DNA of 64,000 bases from Nocardia abscessus NBRC 100374 (GTDB taxonomy: Bacteria; Actinomycetota; Actinomycetes; Mycobacteriales; Mycobacteriaceae). The notes beneath the pieces were generated by a model. It was not told where the DNA came from, made no database searches, and worked only from the letters and a program-made list of their open reading frames with translations. Shown here piece by piece: positions 1 to 8,147 of the stretch. Within the stretch, counting starts at the first letter, position 1; every line of letters starts with the position of its first letter. The DNA lies in contig NZ_BAFP01000071.1 of assembly GCF_000308455.1 (NCBI RefSeq), forward strand, positions 62,001-126,000, written 5' to 3'. A program made the position numbers and the translations under genes.

Positions 1-591
1 CATGAGCCTGCGCCCGATCCGGGACATGCCGATGCCGGTGAGCGCGACCTTCTCCTCGAACTTCTCCTGCCGCAGCATCGGCCGCACATATTCGGCGAAA
101 CGCTCCGGCTCGATCTCGTCCACCGGCAGCGGTGCGGGCTCGGTTTGCTCGGCGGCGGGACGGAACAGCGGCAGCCAGACGTCGGCGTCCTGCCGGAAGA
201 CCACCTCCACCCGCATGCCCAGGGCGAGGTCGCCGGGATCGGCGTCGATGATGTTGGTGGTCAACCGGACTCGGGGATCCTCGACCAGCGCCACCTGCGC
301 CACCACGTACGGCGGTCGCAGGCCCGGCACGGCGAAGCGGTGGTTCACCGTGAAGCTCGCCAGGGTGGCCGCGCCGGAGACCTCCCGCACACCGAGATCG
401 TGCCCGCGGCAGTACCGGCACACCGGTTGCGGCGGATGGATGAGCGCCGTGCAGGATCGGCACTCCTGGATGCGCAGCTTGCCGTCGGCCCCCGAGGTCC
501 AGAAGAACTCGGTGTCCAGGCCGAGCAGCGGCAGCGGCCGGCCCGACGGCTCGGCCGTCGTCGCAGGGGTCTTCTCCTCCGCGTCTGCCAC
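1..591 (-). CDS. DUF35 OB-fold/Zn-ribbon protein fused to a thiolase (3' end beyond window)
   Basis: The first 197 codons are present and the gene runs off the left edge. A GTG start with GAGGAGG four bases upstream begins it. Residues about 41-65 form a rubredoxin-like zinc ribbon (C-x2-C, spacer, C-x2-C), followed by the OB-fold typical of DUF35 acyl-CoA partner proteins. From about residue 180 the sequence reads EEKVALTGIGMSRIGRRLM, the N-terminal strand of SCP-x-type thiolases, so this should be a DUF35-thiolase fusion. In steroid side-chain catabolism, separate proteins of these two families form thiolase or retro-aldolase complexes (ChsH2/Ltp2). It is last in the leftward operon after the P450, with a 100-base gap. 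The fusion is inferred from only about 18 residues of the second domain. Confidence 0.8.
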   Translation of the reverse strand, partial: MADAEEKTPATTAEPSGRPLPLLGLDTEFFWTSGADGKLRIQECRSCTALIHPPQPVCRYCRGHDLGVREVSGAATLASFTVNHRFAVPGLRPPYVVAQVALVEDPRVRLTTNIIDADPGDLALGMRVEVVFRQDADVWLPLFRPAAEQTEPAPLPVDEIEPERFAEYVRPMLRQEKFEEKVALTGIGMSRIGRRLM

Positions 592-690
592 AGCGCCTCC
601 TCGTAGTCGTCGCAGCCGACAGCCGCGTGTGTCCGGCCTCGGGCCACACGCGGCGGGTCGTCCGGTTCCGTTGTCGCCGACCGTTTCCGG

Positions 691-2043
691 TCAGATCTGT
701 GCCGTGCCTTTGTGCACGGTCACCGGCTCGGCGAGCCGCTGCTCGTCGCAGACTTTCTGCAGCTTCTCCAGGGTCTCGTCGAGCCCGGGACCGAGCCGGG
801 GACCCGGGGTGAACTCGGTGGGCAGGTGCCGCATGCCCTGGATGACCGCGATCGTGTCGTAGTGCACGGTCTCCTCCGGGATGCACCGGAAGTCCGGCAT
901 CCGGTCCAGCACCGCAACCAGCATCCGCTTGAACACCGTGCGGGCCACATTGGAGCCGATGCAGCGGTGGATGCCGAGACCGAAGCTGTAGTGCCGGTTG
1001 CCTTTCCGATCCAGGATCAGTTCCTCCGGATTGTCGAACACCGCCGGGTCGCGGTTGGCCATCGCCCAGGACAACCAGACCCGATCACCTTCTTTGAAGG
1101 AGGCTCCCGCCACCTCGCAGTCCTCCGCGATGGTGCGCGCGTCGCCCGGCGCCGGGGTGTAGTAGCGCAGGAACTCCTCGGTGGCCGAGTCCAGCAGCAG
1201 ATCCCGTTCCCGGCTGAGGGTTTCGCGCTCGCCCGGATGCTCGGACAACCATTCGAGGGCGTGCGCGGTGAGCGCGGTGGTGGTGTCGAAACCGCCGCCG
1301 ATGAGCAGGCTGAGCATGCCCAGGATCTCCATGTCCGGCAGCGGCTCCCCGTTGACCGGCGCGGAGGCGACCGCGTGGATGAGGCCGGGACGGGGATTCT
1401 CCCGGATCTCGGCGAGGTTGGTCAGCAGGTCCAGACCCATCGTGCGGTGCATCTCCGCGATGCGCGGGTAGTCCGGCGAGTCCGGCGGCGTGTACACCGC
1501 CGCGTGCACCGGCTCGTTGTAGATGGTCCACTTCCGCAACGGGACGCCCAGCATCCCCAGGGTCAGCACGGCGGGAACGACATTGGCCAGATCGTCGACG
1601 AAATCGATACGGCCGCTCTCGATCTTCTCGTCCAGGGCCGCGCGCACCACCTCGTCCACGAACGGAATCCAGCGTTTGACGGCGGCGGGGGAGAGATACG
1701 GGTTGAGCGCGGAGCGCAATTCCCGGTGCTCGGGCTCGTCCATCTCCAGGATGCCGCCCCGGATGCCACGCGCCCGGGGCGGCGCCGGAATGGAGATCCC
1801 CTTGTAGCCCTTTCGAACACCCTGCGGGTCGTTATCGTTGGAGACGTGCGGGCAGCGCGCGAGTTCGAACACTTCCTTGTTGCCCGCGGCCACCCAGTGA
1901 CCCTCGTAGGTGTCGGTCCAGGCGAGCGGGCACTCGCTCTGCATCTCCTCGGTGATCGACTGGAAATTCTCCCGGTATTCCGGTGCGTACCGGTCGAAAT
2001 GAAACCGAGGCTGCTTGCGGTCGGTGGCGTTTTCCACGGTCAT
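691..2043 (-). CDS. cytochrome P450
   Basis: 450-residue soluble P450 monooxygenase. The I-helix oxygen-binding motif GGGFDTTT is at 249-256, the ExxR pair at E290/R293, and the haem loop FGLGIHRCIG at 354-363 with C361 as thiolate ligand. It hydroxylates a substrate using electrons from a ferredoxin. The gene immediately upstream encodes one, only 10 bases away, so the two are surely co-transcribed. The ATG start opens with an acidic and basic tail typical of the family and no membrane anchor. Context with SDRs, aldehyde dehydrogenase and CoA enzymes points to oxidation of a terminal or ring carbon of a hydrophobic substrate. The CYP subfamily cannot be assigned by eye. Confidence 0.96.
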   Translation of the reverse strand: MTVENATDRKQPRFHFDRYAPEYRENFQSITEEMQSECPLAWTDTYEGHWVAAGNKEVFELARCPHVSNDNDPQGVRKGYKGISIPAPPRARGIRGGILEMDEPEHRELRSALNPYLSPAAVKRWIPFVDEVVRAALDEKIESGRIDFVDDLANVVPAVLTLGMLGVPLRKWTIYNEPVHAAVYTPPDSPDYPRIAEMHRTMGLDLLTNLAEIRENPRPGLIHAVASAPVNGEPLPDMEILGMLSLLIGGGFDTTTALTAHALEWLSEHPGERETLSRERDLLLDSATEEFLRYYTPAPGDARTIAEDCEVAGASFKEGDRVWLSWAMANRDPAVFDNPEELILDRKGNRHYSFGLGIHRCIGSNVARTVFKRMLVAVLDRMPDFRCIPEETVHYDTIAVIQGMRHLPTEFTPGPRLGPGLDETLEKLQKVCDEQRLAEPVTVHKGTAQI

Positions 2044-2053
2044 GGCGCTTCCC

Positions 2054-2248
2054 CTACTCGGCGATCGAGATCGCGCGTTCCGGGCAGGAGTGGACGGCCT
2101 CGCGTACCTGATCCTGCTGATCCGCCGGAATCGATTCGCCGACCGGCGAGGAGTGGCCGTCGATCTCGCTGAGTTCGAACGATTGCGGGGCGATCATCGC
2201 GCACAGCGTGTGCCCTTGGCAGCGCTGCTGATCGACTCGGACCTTCAC
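2054..2248 (-). CDS. ferredoxin of the [3Fe-4S]/[4Fe-4S] P450-partner type
   Basis: 64-residue ferredoxin. The cluster motif reads C-x2-H-x2-C and later CP (RCQGHTLC near residue 10, HSCPERAI near 55). Histidine stands in place of the second cysteine, as seen in mycobacterial P450 redox partners. I chose the GTG at 2248 because GAGAGGAA lies 8 bases upstream and the fold starts with VKVRVD. A longer reading from 2284 would overlap the SDR gene. It sits between an SDR and the P450 in one operon and presumably passes single electrons to that P450 from a reductase encoded elsewhere. Confidence 0.93.
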   Translation of the reverse strand: MKVRVDQQRCQGHTLCAMIAPQSFELSEIDGHSSPVGESIPADQQDQVREAVHSCPERAISIAE

Positions 2249-2262
2249 GGTGTTTCTTCCTC

Positions 2263-3123
2263 TCAGATGTGGTAGTCGTACCACTTCAGGTAGCCGCCCG
2301 CGTCGACGCGCAACTGTGTGCCGGTGATGTAGCGCGCCTCGTCGGAGGCCAGGAACAACACCGCGTCGCTGATGTCCTCGGGCTCGACGTAGGGGGTCGG
2401 CATGGCCTGCTGCACATGGAAGGCGGGTTCGGCGTCCGCGCGGGTGGGATGTTCCAGATCCGGGCGGAAGGATCGGTACATCGGCTCGCTCTGCAGCATC
2501 GGGGTGTTGCAGTTGGTGGGGTGGATGACGTTGGCTCGGATGTTCTGCGGCGCGATGTGCAGGGCGAGCGCGTGCACATACTGCGCCAGGCCGCGTTTGG
2601 CGACCACGTAGGCGATGCCGCCGGGATCCTTACCCGGCTGGTCCACTTTCGAGACGTCCATCAACGCGGCCACTGACCCGGTGGCGATGATCGAGCCGCC
2701 CGCGCCCAGATGCGGCAGCGCGACCTGGATAGTGTTGATCACGCCGACCAGGTTGGTATCGATGACGTCGGACCAGGCCTGCCACTGCGGCGTGCCCTTC
2801 ATGCCCGCGATGCCGGCTTGGGCGATCACGATGTCCAGCCGCCCGAACTCCGCGACACCGCGTTCCAGCACGGCGCGCAACTGCCCGGCCTCGCGTACGT
2901 CGGCCGGTTCGGCGACGATGCGGCGACCGGTTTTCTCGACCAGCCGCGCGGTCTCGTCCAGGTCTTCCTGGCGCGACAGCGCGTATCCGATCGTGTCGAT
3001 GTCGCGGCAGATGTCCACCGCGATGATGTCGGCACCTTCCTGCGCCAGCCGTACCGCATGGCTGCGGCCTTGGCCACGAGCGGCTCCGGTGACGAAGGCG
3101 ACCTTGCCCTCTACACGTCCCAC
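2263..3123 (-). CDS. mycofactocin-coupled SDR family oxidoreductase
   Basis: 286-residue short-chain dehydrogenase. The Rossmann motif TGAARGQG is at 12-19, with the long insertion after strand 2 (VDICRDIDTIGYAL...QEDLDET) that marks the mycofactocin-coupled SDR subfamily, in which NAD(H) stays bound and is recycled through mycofactocin. The catalytic S...YxxxK is present (ATGS, then AYVVAK). The usual NAG motif reads QAG. The GTG at 3123 was chosen because AAGGAAGG precedes it and GRVEGKVAFVTG is the conserved beginning. It probably oxidises the alcohol made by the neighbouring P450. The next gene, ferredoxin, starts 14 bases after its stop. Confidence 0.93.
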   Translation of the reverse strand: MGRVEGKVAFVTGAARGQGRSHAVRLAQEGADIIAVDICRDIDTIGYALSRQEDLDETARLVEKTGRRIVAEPADVREAGQLRAVLERGVAEFGRLDIVIAQAGIAGMKGTPQWQAWSDVIDTNLVGVINTIQVALPHLGAGGSIIATGSVAALMDVSKVDQPGKDPGGIAYVVAKRGLAQYVHALALHIAPQNIRANVIHPTNCNTPMLQSEPMYRSFRPDLEHPTRADAEPAFHVQQAMPTPYVEPEDISDAVLFLASDEARYITGTQLRVDAGGYLKWYDYHI

Positions 3124-3190
3124 GGGCCTTCCTTTCGATCCTGCTTCATTCGGGCTGCATCCGTCCCGCACGCTCGGTGCGCGACGGGTC

Positions 3191-3898
3191 TCAGGTGTTG
3201 CGTCCGCCGTTGACGCCGAGGATCTGGCCGGTGATGTAGCCGGCCTCCTCGGAGATGAGGAACGCGCAGGCGGCCGCGATGTCCTCGGGTGTGCCGACCC
3301 GGCGGACCGGAGTCCGCTGGATGTGGTCCTCGACGGTGCCGCCGAGCCGGCGGGCCTCCTCGTTCTTGCGCAGCATCGGGGTGTCGATGAACCCGGGCGG
3401 CACCGCGTTCACGGTGATGCCGGACGGGCCCAGTTCCAGCGCCAGCGCTTTGGTCAGGCCGTTGACCGCCGACTTGGCCGAGACGTAGTGCGTCATGAAC
3501 GGCTGGCCCGAATGCGTGCTCGAGGAGGAGATGTTGACGATGCGCCCCCAGCCCGCCGCCAGCATGTCCGGCAGCACCGCTTGGACACAGTGGAAGACGC
3601 CGTTGAGGTTGACATCGATCACTCGCTGCCATTCCTCGAACGAGATGTTCTGGAAGCGTTTGAAACCGTCGACGCCCGCGGCGTTCACCAGCACGGTGAC
3701 CGGGCCGAGCTTGCCGCGGATGGCGGTCAGCGCCTCGGCGATCTGCTCCGGTTCGGTGACGTCGGCGCGGTAGGCGAAGTCGTCGTCGGCGGGCGGATTG
3801 AGGTCCAGCGAGGCGACATGGAAACCGTTGCTGCGCAATCGTCGTGCGATCCCCAGCCCGATTCCGGACGCCCCTCCGGTGACCACTGCCGTCTTCAC
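3191..3898 (-). CDS. SDR family NAD(P)-dependent oxidoreductase (FabG-like)
   Basis: 235-residue classical SDR: TGGASGIG cofactor motif at the N-terminus, NAAG, catalytic Ser in NISSSS, HYVSAK (Tyr, Lys) and a C-terminal ITGQILGVNGG. It lacks the insertion of its downstream neighbour. The GTG at 3898 follows GGAGAGGGG. A 283-residue reading from 4042 would add a sequence with no homology and would cover the operator region. It is the first gene of the leftward operon SDR-SDR-ferredoxin-P450-DUF35/thiolase. A palindrome at 4009-4023 lies about 110 bases upstream. It probably acts on a 3-hydroxyacyl or ring hydroxyl group. Confidence 0.93.
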   Translation of the reverse strand: MKTAVVTGGASGIGLGIARRLRSNGFHVASLDLNPPADDDFAYRADVTEPEQIAEALTAIRGKLGPVTVLVNAAGVDGFKRFQNISFEEWQRVIDVNLNGVFHCVQAVLPDMLAAGWGRIVNISSSSTHSGQPFMTHYVSAKSAVNGLTKALALELGPSGITVNAVPPGFIDTPMLRKNEEARRLGGTVEDHIQRTPVRRVGTPEDIAAACAFLISEEAGYITGQILGVNGGRNT

Positions 3899-4008
3899 GC
3901 GTGCGACCCCTCTCCGGTACTCGAGCCGACCGGCGCCCGGCGCTCGCCCGGCTCGGTCGAGGCCGGGTGGCGTGTTGTGTCGACCACAAGAATCTCCCTT
4001 CCGAATGT

Positions 4009-4023
4009 GAGAACCGTACTCTC
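4009..4023. promoter_or_regulatory. operator-like palindrome, site 1 (GAGAACcgtACTCTC)
   Basis: Inverted repeat GAGAAC-N3-ACTCTC. It lies in the 298-base divergent gap and is the nearest palindrome upstream of the leftward SDR operon. It matches the motif GAGAAT-N3-ATTCTC found in front of many other units in this window. The regulator is unknown. Confidence 0.55.
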
Positions 4024-4148
4024 GTTCTGATCGGGTGCGCAAGAGCCGCGCTGCCGAGCGGCGGAGTCCGGCCTGGCGGGCTCGCGGCGGTGGGTGGTGC
4101 GGGCGCAGGTTGGCGATAGTGGCTGCATTTCGGTATGGCGAGTGTTAA

Positions 4149-4176
4149 ATTCTCGGATATAGAGAATGTTATTTCC
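4149..4176. promoter_or_regulatory. operator-like palindrome, site 2, upstream of aldehyde dehydrogenase
   Basis: ATTCTC-N7-GAGAAT (4149-4167) overlaps GAGAAT-gtt-ATTTCC (4162-4176). The same three-half-site arrangement recurs at about 11.1 kb and 19.3 kb. It ends 20 bases before the aldehyde dehydrogenase start and so probably covers the promoter -10 region or transcript start. Confidence 0.6.
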
Positions 4177-4196
4177 ACATCCGGCGAGGAGACAGG

Positions 4197-5663
4197 ATGT
4201 CAACGCAGGAACAAGCGGTAGCGGTGGCGCGGCGGCTGCTGATCGACGGACAGCTGGTCGAGACCGGGCGCACGCTCGCATCGCTCGATCCCGCCACCGG
4301 TGCGGTGTACGGCCACGCGCCGGAAGCCGGTGTGGCGGAGGTGGACGCGGCCGTCGCGGCGGCGCGGCGGGCGTTCGACACCACCGATTGGGCGACGAAT
4401 CACCAGTTCCGGGCGCACTGCCTGAACCAGCTGTACCAAGCGCTGCGCGACAACGTGGAGGAACTGCGCGAGCTGACCATCGCGGAGGTCGGCGCGACGC
4501 GCACGCTCACTCACGGCAACCAGCTCGAGATCCCGTTCGAGATCGTGCGCTACTACGCGGGGCTGCTGGCGGACTACGCCTGGAGCGAAGACCTCGGCGT
4601 GGTCGAGATCCGCGGTCAGCAGCACCGGCGCTGGGTGGAGTTGGAAGCCGCCGGCGTGGTGGCCGCCATCGCCGCCTACAACTACCCGCATCAGCTGGCG
4701 CTGGCCAAGCTCGCGCCCTCGCTCGCCGCCGGATGCACCATCGTGCTCAAAGGCGCGCCCGACACTCCGCTGGCCACCTTGGCGCTGGGGGAGATCATCG
4801 CGCGGCACACCGACATCCCGGCCGGCGTGGTGAACGTCCTGGCTTCCTCCGATGTCGAGGTCGGCAAGCGGATGACCACCCACCCCGACGTCGACGTGGT
4901 GACCTTCACCGGGTCCACGCCGGTGGGCCGCCAGATCATGGCCGCCGCCAGCGGCACGCTCAAACGGGTGTTCCTGGAGCTGGGCGGCAAGTCCGCGATG
5001 ATCCTGCTCGACGACGCCGACTACACGAAAGCCGCTCTGTTCGCGGCGTTCAGCGTGGTCACCCATGCCGGGCAGGGTTGCGCGCTGACCACCCGGGTGC
5101 TGGTGCCGCGGCAGGACCACGACAAGCTCGCCGAGCTGATCGCGGGCAACTTCGCCCACGTCACCCACGGCGACCCGAGCGATCCGAAAACCTATATGGG
5201 CCCGCTGATCAGTGAACGCCAGCGCGAGAAGGTGCACGGCATGGTGCAGCGCGCGGTGGCTGCGGGCGCCACCCTCGTCACCGGCGGCGAGAAGCTGAAC
5301 CCGGGCTACTTCTACAAGCCCACCCTGCTGGCGAATGTCGACCCCGACAGCGAGATCGCGCAGGAGGAGGTGTTCGGGCCGGTGCTGACGCTCATTCCCT
5401 ACACCGACGAGGAAGAGGCGGTCCGCATCGCGAACAACTCCATCTACGGCCTGTCCGGAGCGGTGTTCAGCGCCGACTCGGACCGGGCGAAGGCCGTCGC
5501 GCGCCGCGTCCGCACCGGCACCCTCAGTATCAACGGCGGCAACTACTTCCATCCCGACGCGCCGTTCGGCGGATACAAGCAGTCGGGCATCGGCCGGGAG
5601 ATGGGCCGCGTCGGGCTGGAGGAATTCCTGGAGCGCAAGACCCTCGCGGAGGTGGTCGCGTGA
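4197..5663 (+). CDS. NAD(P)-dependent aldehyde dehydrogenase
   Basis: 488-residue ALDH-superfamily enzyme of normal length. Asn162 (YNYP) is the oxyanion residue, FTGSTPVG at 237-244 the cofactor motif, Glu261 in FLELGGKS the general base, and Cys295 in GQGCAL the nucleophile. It oxidises an aldehyde to the acid, or to an acyl-CoA in some relatives. The ATG follows a GGCGAGGAGACAGG ribosome-binding stretch. It is the first gene of a rightward operon with a CoA-transferase, a ketosynthase-like protein and a thiolase, so its product is probably passed to CoA activation. It lies downstream of operator-like site 2. Confidence 0.96.
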   Translation: MSTQEQAVAVARRLLIDGQLVETGRTLASLDPATGAVYGHAPEAGVAEVDAAVAAARRAFDTTDWATNHQFRAHCLNQLYQALRDNVEELRELTIAEVGATRTLTHGNQLEIPFEIVRYYAGLLADYAWSEDLGVVEIRGQQHRRWVELEAAGVVAAIAAYNYPHQLALAKLAPSLAAGCTIVLKGAPDTPLATLALGEIIARHTDIPAGVVNVLASSDVEVGKRMTTHPDVDVVTFTGSTPVGRQIMAAASGTLKRVFLELGGKSAMILLDDADYTKAALFAAFSVVTHAGQGCALTTRVLVPRQDHDKLAELIAGNFAHVTHGDPSDPKTYMGPLISERQREKVHGMVQRAVAAGATLVTGGEKLNPGYFYKPTLLANVDPDSEIAQEEVFGPVLTLIPYTDEEEAVRIANNSIYGLSGAVFSADSDRAKAVARRVRTGTLSINGGNYFHPDAPFGGYKQSGIGREMGRVGLEEFLERKTLAEVVA

Positions 5664-5739
5664 GCCGGCGCCGGCGAGTGCACCGAGGGCACAGCGCGCA
5701 CTCGTGCGCGCCGGGGCCGAGCACGGGCGAGGTGGTGTC

Positions 5740-6948
5740 GTGAGCAAGCCGCTGGAAGGCATCCGCGTGCTCGAAGTCGCGATGTACGGGTTCGTCCCGT
5801 CGGCGGGCGCCGTGCTCTCCGACTGGGGCGCCGACGTGGTCAAGGTCGAGCACGCCGTCACCGGTGACCCGCAGCGCGGCCTGCGGCAGGTCGGGGCGTT
5901 CAAGGTCGAAGGCAACCCGAATCCCAATGTCGAGCACGCCAATCGCGGCAAGCGCAGCATCGGCGTCGACATGTCGGTGGCCGAGGGCCGTGAGGTGATC
6001 TACGACCTGGCCCGTCGTGCGGACGTGTTCCTGACCAGCTTCCTGCCGCAGGCGCGCGCCAAGTTCGGCATCGACGTGGACGACATCCGCGCGGTGAACC
6101 CGGACATCGTCTACGCGCGGGGTAGCGCGCTGGGACCGCGCGGTGTCGAATCCGACCGGGGCGGCTACGACATGACCGCGTTCTGGTGCCGCGGCGGCAT
6201 CGCGGCCACCATCACCCCGCCCGGCATCGAGGGCATGATCCAGCCGCCCGGCCCGGCGTTCGGCGACACCATCTCCGGCACGAATCTCGCCGGCGGGATC
6301 GCCGCCGCGCTGCTGAAACGGGAACGGACGGGACAACCTTCGGTGGTCGACGTCTCGCTGCTCGGCAGTGGGCTGTGGGCGATGGGCCACACCGTCGCGT
6401 TGTCGGCCAGCCAGGACAAACCGCTGGTGGCGCCGGTGCCGGGCGCCCACGGCGCGCCGACCAATCCGCTCTCGGGCCTCTACGCCACCGCCGACGACCG
6501 CTATCTGTCGTTCGTCATGCTGCAGCCCGCCAAGTTCTGGGCCGACGTCTGCCGCCACATCGACCGGCCGGAGTTGGCCGACGATCCGCGTTTCGCCGAC
6601 GCCGGGCAGATCGCCGCGCACACCGCCGATGCGGTGCAGATCCTGCGCGAGGTGATCAAGGGACGCACCCTGGCGGAGTGGACCGAGCGCTTCGCCACCC
6701 TGGCCGGACCGTGGGCTCCGGTGCAGGACTCGTGGCAGGTGACGCAGGACGCGCAGATCAGGGCGAACGAATATCTGTTGCCCGCAGGCGAATTGGAGCT
6801 GGTGTCGAGCCCGGTGCAGTTCGACGTCGGCGCACCGGAACTGCGGCCCGGGCCCGAATTCGCCGCCCAGACCGAGGAGGTCCTGCTCGAACTCGGCCTG
6901 GATTGGGATCGCATCATCGCGCTGAAGGCCGCGGGCGCGGTCGCCTGA
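5740..6948 (+). CDS. CaiB/BaiF family (class III) CoA-transferase
   Basis: 402 residues. The N-terminal PLEGIRVLEVAMYGFVPSAGAVLSDWGADVVKVE pattern, given here only as its start, is diagnostic of the formyl-CoA transferase/CaiB fold. The segment GGYDMTAFW holds the aspartate expected to carry the aspartyl-CoA intermediate. Substrate choice cannot be read. It would move CoA onto the acid formed by the preceding aldehyde dehydrogenase. I chose the GTG at 5740, after a GGGCGAGGTGG stretch. The GTG at 5704 gives a longer N-terminus without family support. The gap to the previous gene is 76 bases and to the next 20 bases. Confidence 0.93.
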   Translation: MSKPLEGIRVLEVAMYGFVPSAGAVLSDWGADVVKVEHAVTGDPQRGLRQVGAFKVEGNPNPNVEHANRGKRSIGVDMSVAEGREVIYDLARRADVFLTSFLPQARAKFGIDVDDIRAVNPDIVYARGSALGPRGVESDRGGYDMTAFWCRGGIAATITPPGIEGMIQPPGPAFGDTISGTNLAGGIAAALLKRERTGQPSVVDVSLLGSGLWAMGHTVALSASQDKPLVAPVPGAHGAPTNPLSGLYATADDRYLSFVMLQPAKFWADVCRHIDRPELADDPRFADAGQIAAHTADAVQILREVIKGRTLAEWTERFATLAGPWAPVQDSWQVTQDAQIRANEYLLPAGELELVSSPVQFDVGAPELRPGPEFAAQTEEVLLELGLDWDRIIALKAAGAVA

Positions 6949-6968
6949 GCGTGGGAAAAGAGGGACCG

Positions 6969-8147
6969 ATGCCGTACGTCGCATCGCTGGGCACGTATCT
7001 GCCCTGCTGGGGTAGCCAGCGCAGCCGGATTCCCGGTGACGACGAAGACGCCGTCACCCTGGCGGTGGAGGCGGGGCGTTCCGCTGTCGCCCTGGGCGAG
7101 CCGGTGGAACGGGTGGTGCTGGTCAGCCGGGACCTGCCGCTGGTGGAGGGCAGCAACGCCGCGGTGCTGCTGGCCGGCCTCGGCCTGGATCCCGAACTCG
7201 AGGTCATCGAGCGGCTCGGCGGCGCACCGGCGGCGCTGGACGCTCTGAGCTCGGCCCGCCCGCGCACCTTGGTGATCGGTGTCGACCTCGAACCGGCGGG
7301 TGCGGCGGCGGCCTGGGTCTCCGACCGCGACGGCCTGCAGGTGCGCACCGCGGCGCGGGTCACGCGCAGCCTGCCGGTGCGCACCCGCAACGCGCTCGGT
7401 GCGGTGCACGACTACGGCGATCCCCGGCTGCTGCACGAACGGGGGCTGGTCGCCTCGCTCTCGGCGGCTTGGCTGGACACCCCGGTCGCGGTGGCCGGCG
7501 TCGATTACAAGCAGGCCGCGGCGCTGTGCCTGGCCGCGCCACCGCAGTTGCCGACGCTTGGCGCCAGCGCGGGGCTTTTCGCACTCGCCGCGATGGCCGA
7601 TTGGGGCGGGGCCGGGTTGCTGGTGGGAGTGGAACAGGCCAACCTGTCCGGGATCATGGTGGTCCCGGGCGCGGCACGGGTGCGGCGCAACGAACCGCCC
7701 GCGCGAGCGCTTCCGGAAGTCGTGTCCCTGCCCGGCGCGGACCTGCCGATCTCCCTGGCAGCGTACGAGCGCGCGTTCGAAGCCAAGGTCCGCTGGGAGG
7801 CGGGCAGGCACGGCGACAGCGCGGAGCTGGACTTCCCGCCCCGCTACCGGGTAGGCCCCGACGGCACACTCAGCACCGCTTACACCCTGGTGCCGCTGCC
7901 GCGGACCGGAAGCGTCTACGCCGAGACCACCGTGCGGATCCCGGTGCCGGGGCTGAAGAGCCCGTACTCGCTGGTGATCGTGGAGCTCGACGACGTCGGG
8001 GTCCGCGCGCTGGCCAAGGTCACCGGCGCCGACCCGGGCACGGTGGCCATCGGCGACCGCGGGCGCATGGTGCTGCGCCGGGTGGCGGTGCGCTCCGGCG
8101 TGCCCGATTACGGATACGCGTTCGAACCGGAACCGGAGGCGGCATGA
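6969..8147 (+). CDS. HMG-CoA synthase/ketosynthase-like protein with C-terminal DUF35 OB-fold
   Basis: 392 residues. The N-terminus (YVASLGTYLPCWGSQR..., then DEDAVTLAVEAGRSAV) resembles HMG-CoA synthase and KAS III-like thiolase-fold proteins. The last 110 residues (YSLVIVELDDVGVRALAKV...) look like a DUF35 OB-fold. I do not see the usual active-site cysteine context in the first half, so this may be a non-catalytic partner of the thiolase encoded next. ATG at 6969 follows AAGAGGGA. The stop overlaps the thiolase start (ATGA), implying translational coupling and probably a complex of the two proteins. Confidence 0.75.
   Translation: MPYVASLGTYLPCWGSQRSRIPGDDEDAVTLAVEAGRSAVALGEPVERVVLVSRDLPLVEGSNAAVLLAGLGLDPELEVIERLGGAPAALDALSSARPRTLVIGVDLEPAGAAAAWVSDRDGLQVRTAARVTRSLPVRTRNALGAVHDYGDPRLLHERGLVASLSAAWLDTPVAVAGVDYKQAAALCLAAPPQLPTLGASAGLFALAAMADWGGAGLLVGVEQANLSGIMVVPGAARVRRNEPPARALPEVVSLPGADLPISLAAYERAFEAKVRWEAGRHGDSAELDFPPRYRVGPDGTLSTAYTLVPLPRTGSVYAETTVRIPVPGLKSPYSLVIVELDDVGVRALAKVTGADPGTVAIGDRGRMVLRRVAVRSGVPDYGYAFEPEPEAA

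Noticed and set aside
712..2172. 486-codon open frame antisense to the P450
   Set aside because: High-GC DNA gives long antisense frames; the opposite strand encodes a textbook P450 and ferredoxin, and this frame has no domain or ribosome binding site.
4200..5972. 590-codon open frame antisense to aldehyde dehydrogenase
   Set aside because: Shadow of the ALDH gene, which has all catalytic residues on the plus strand.
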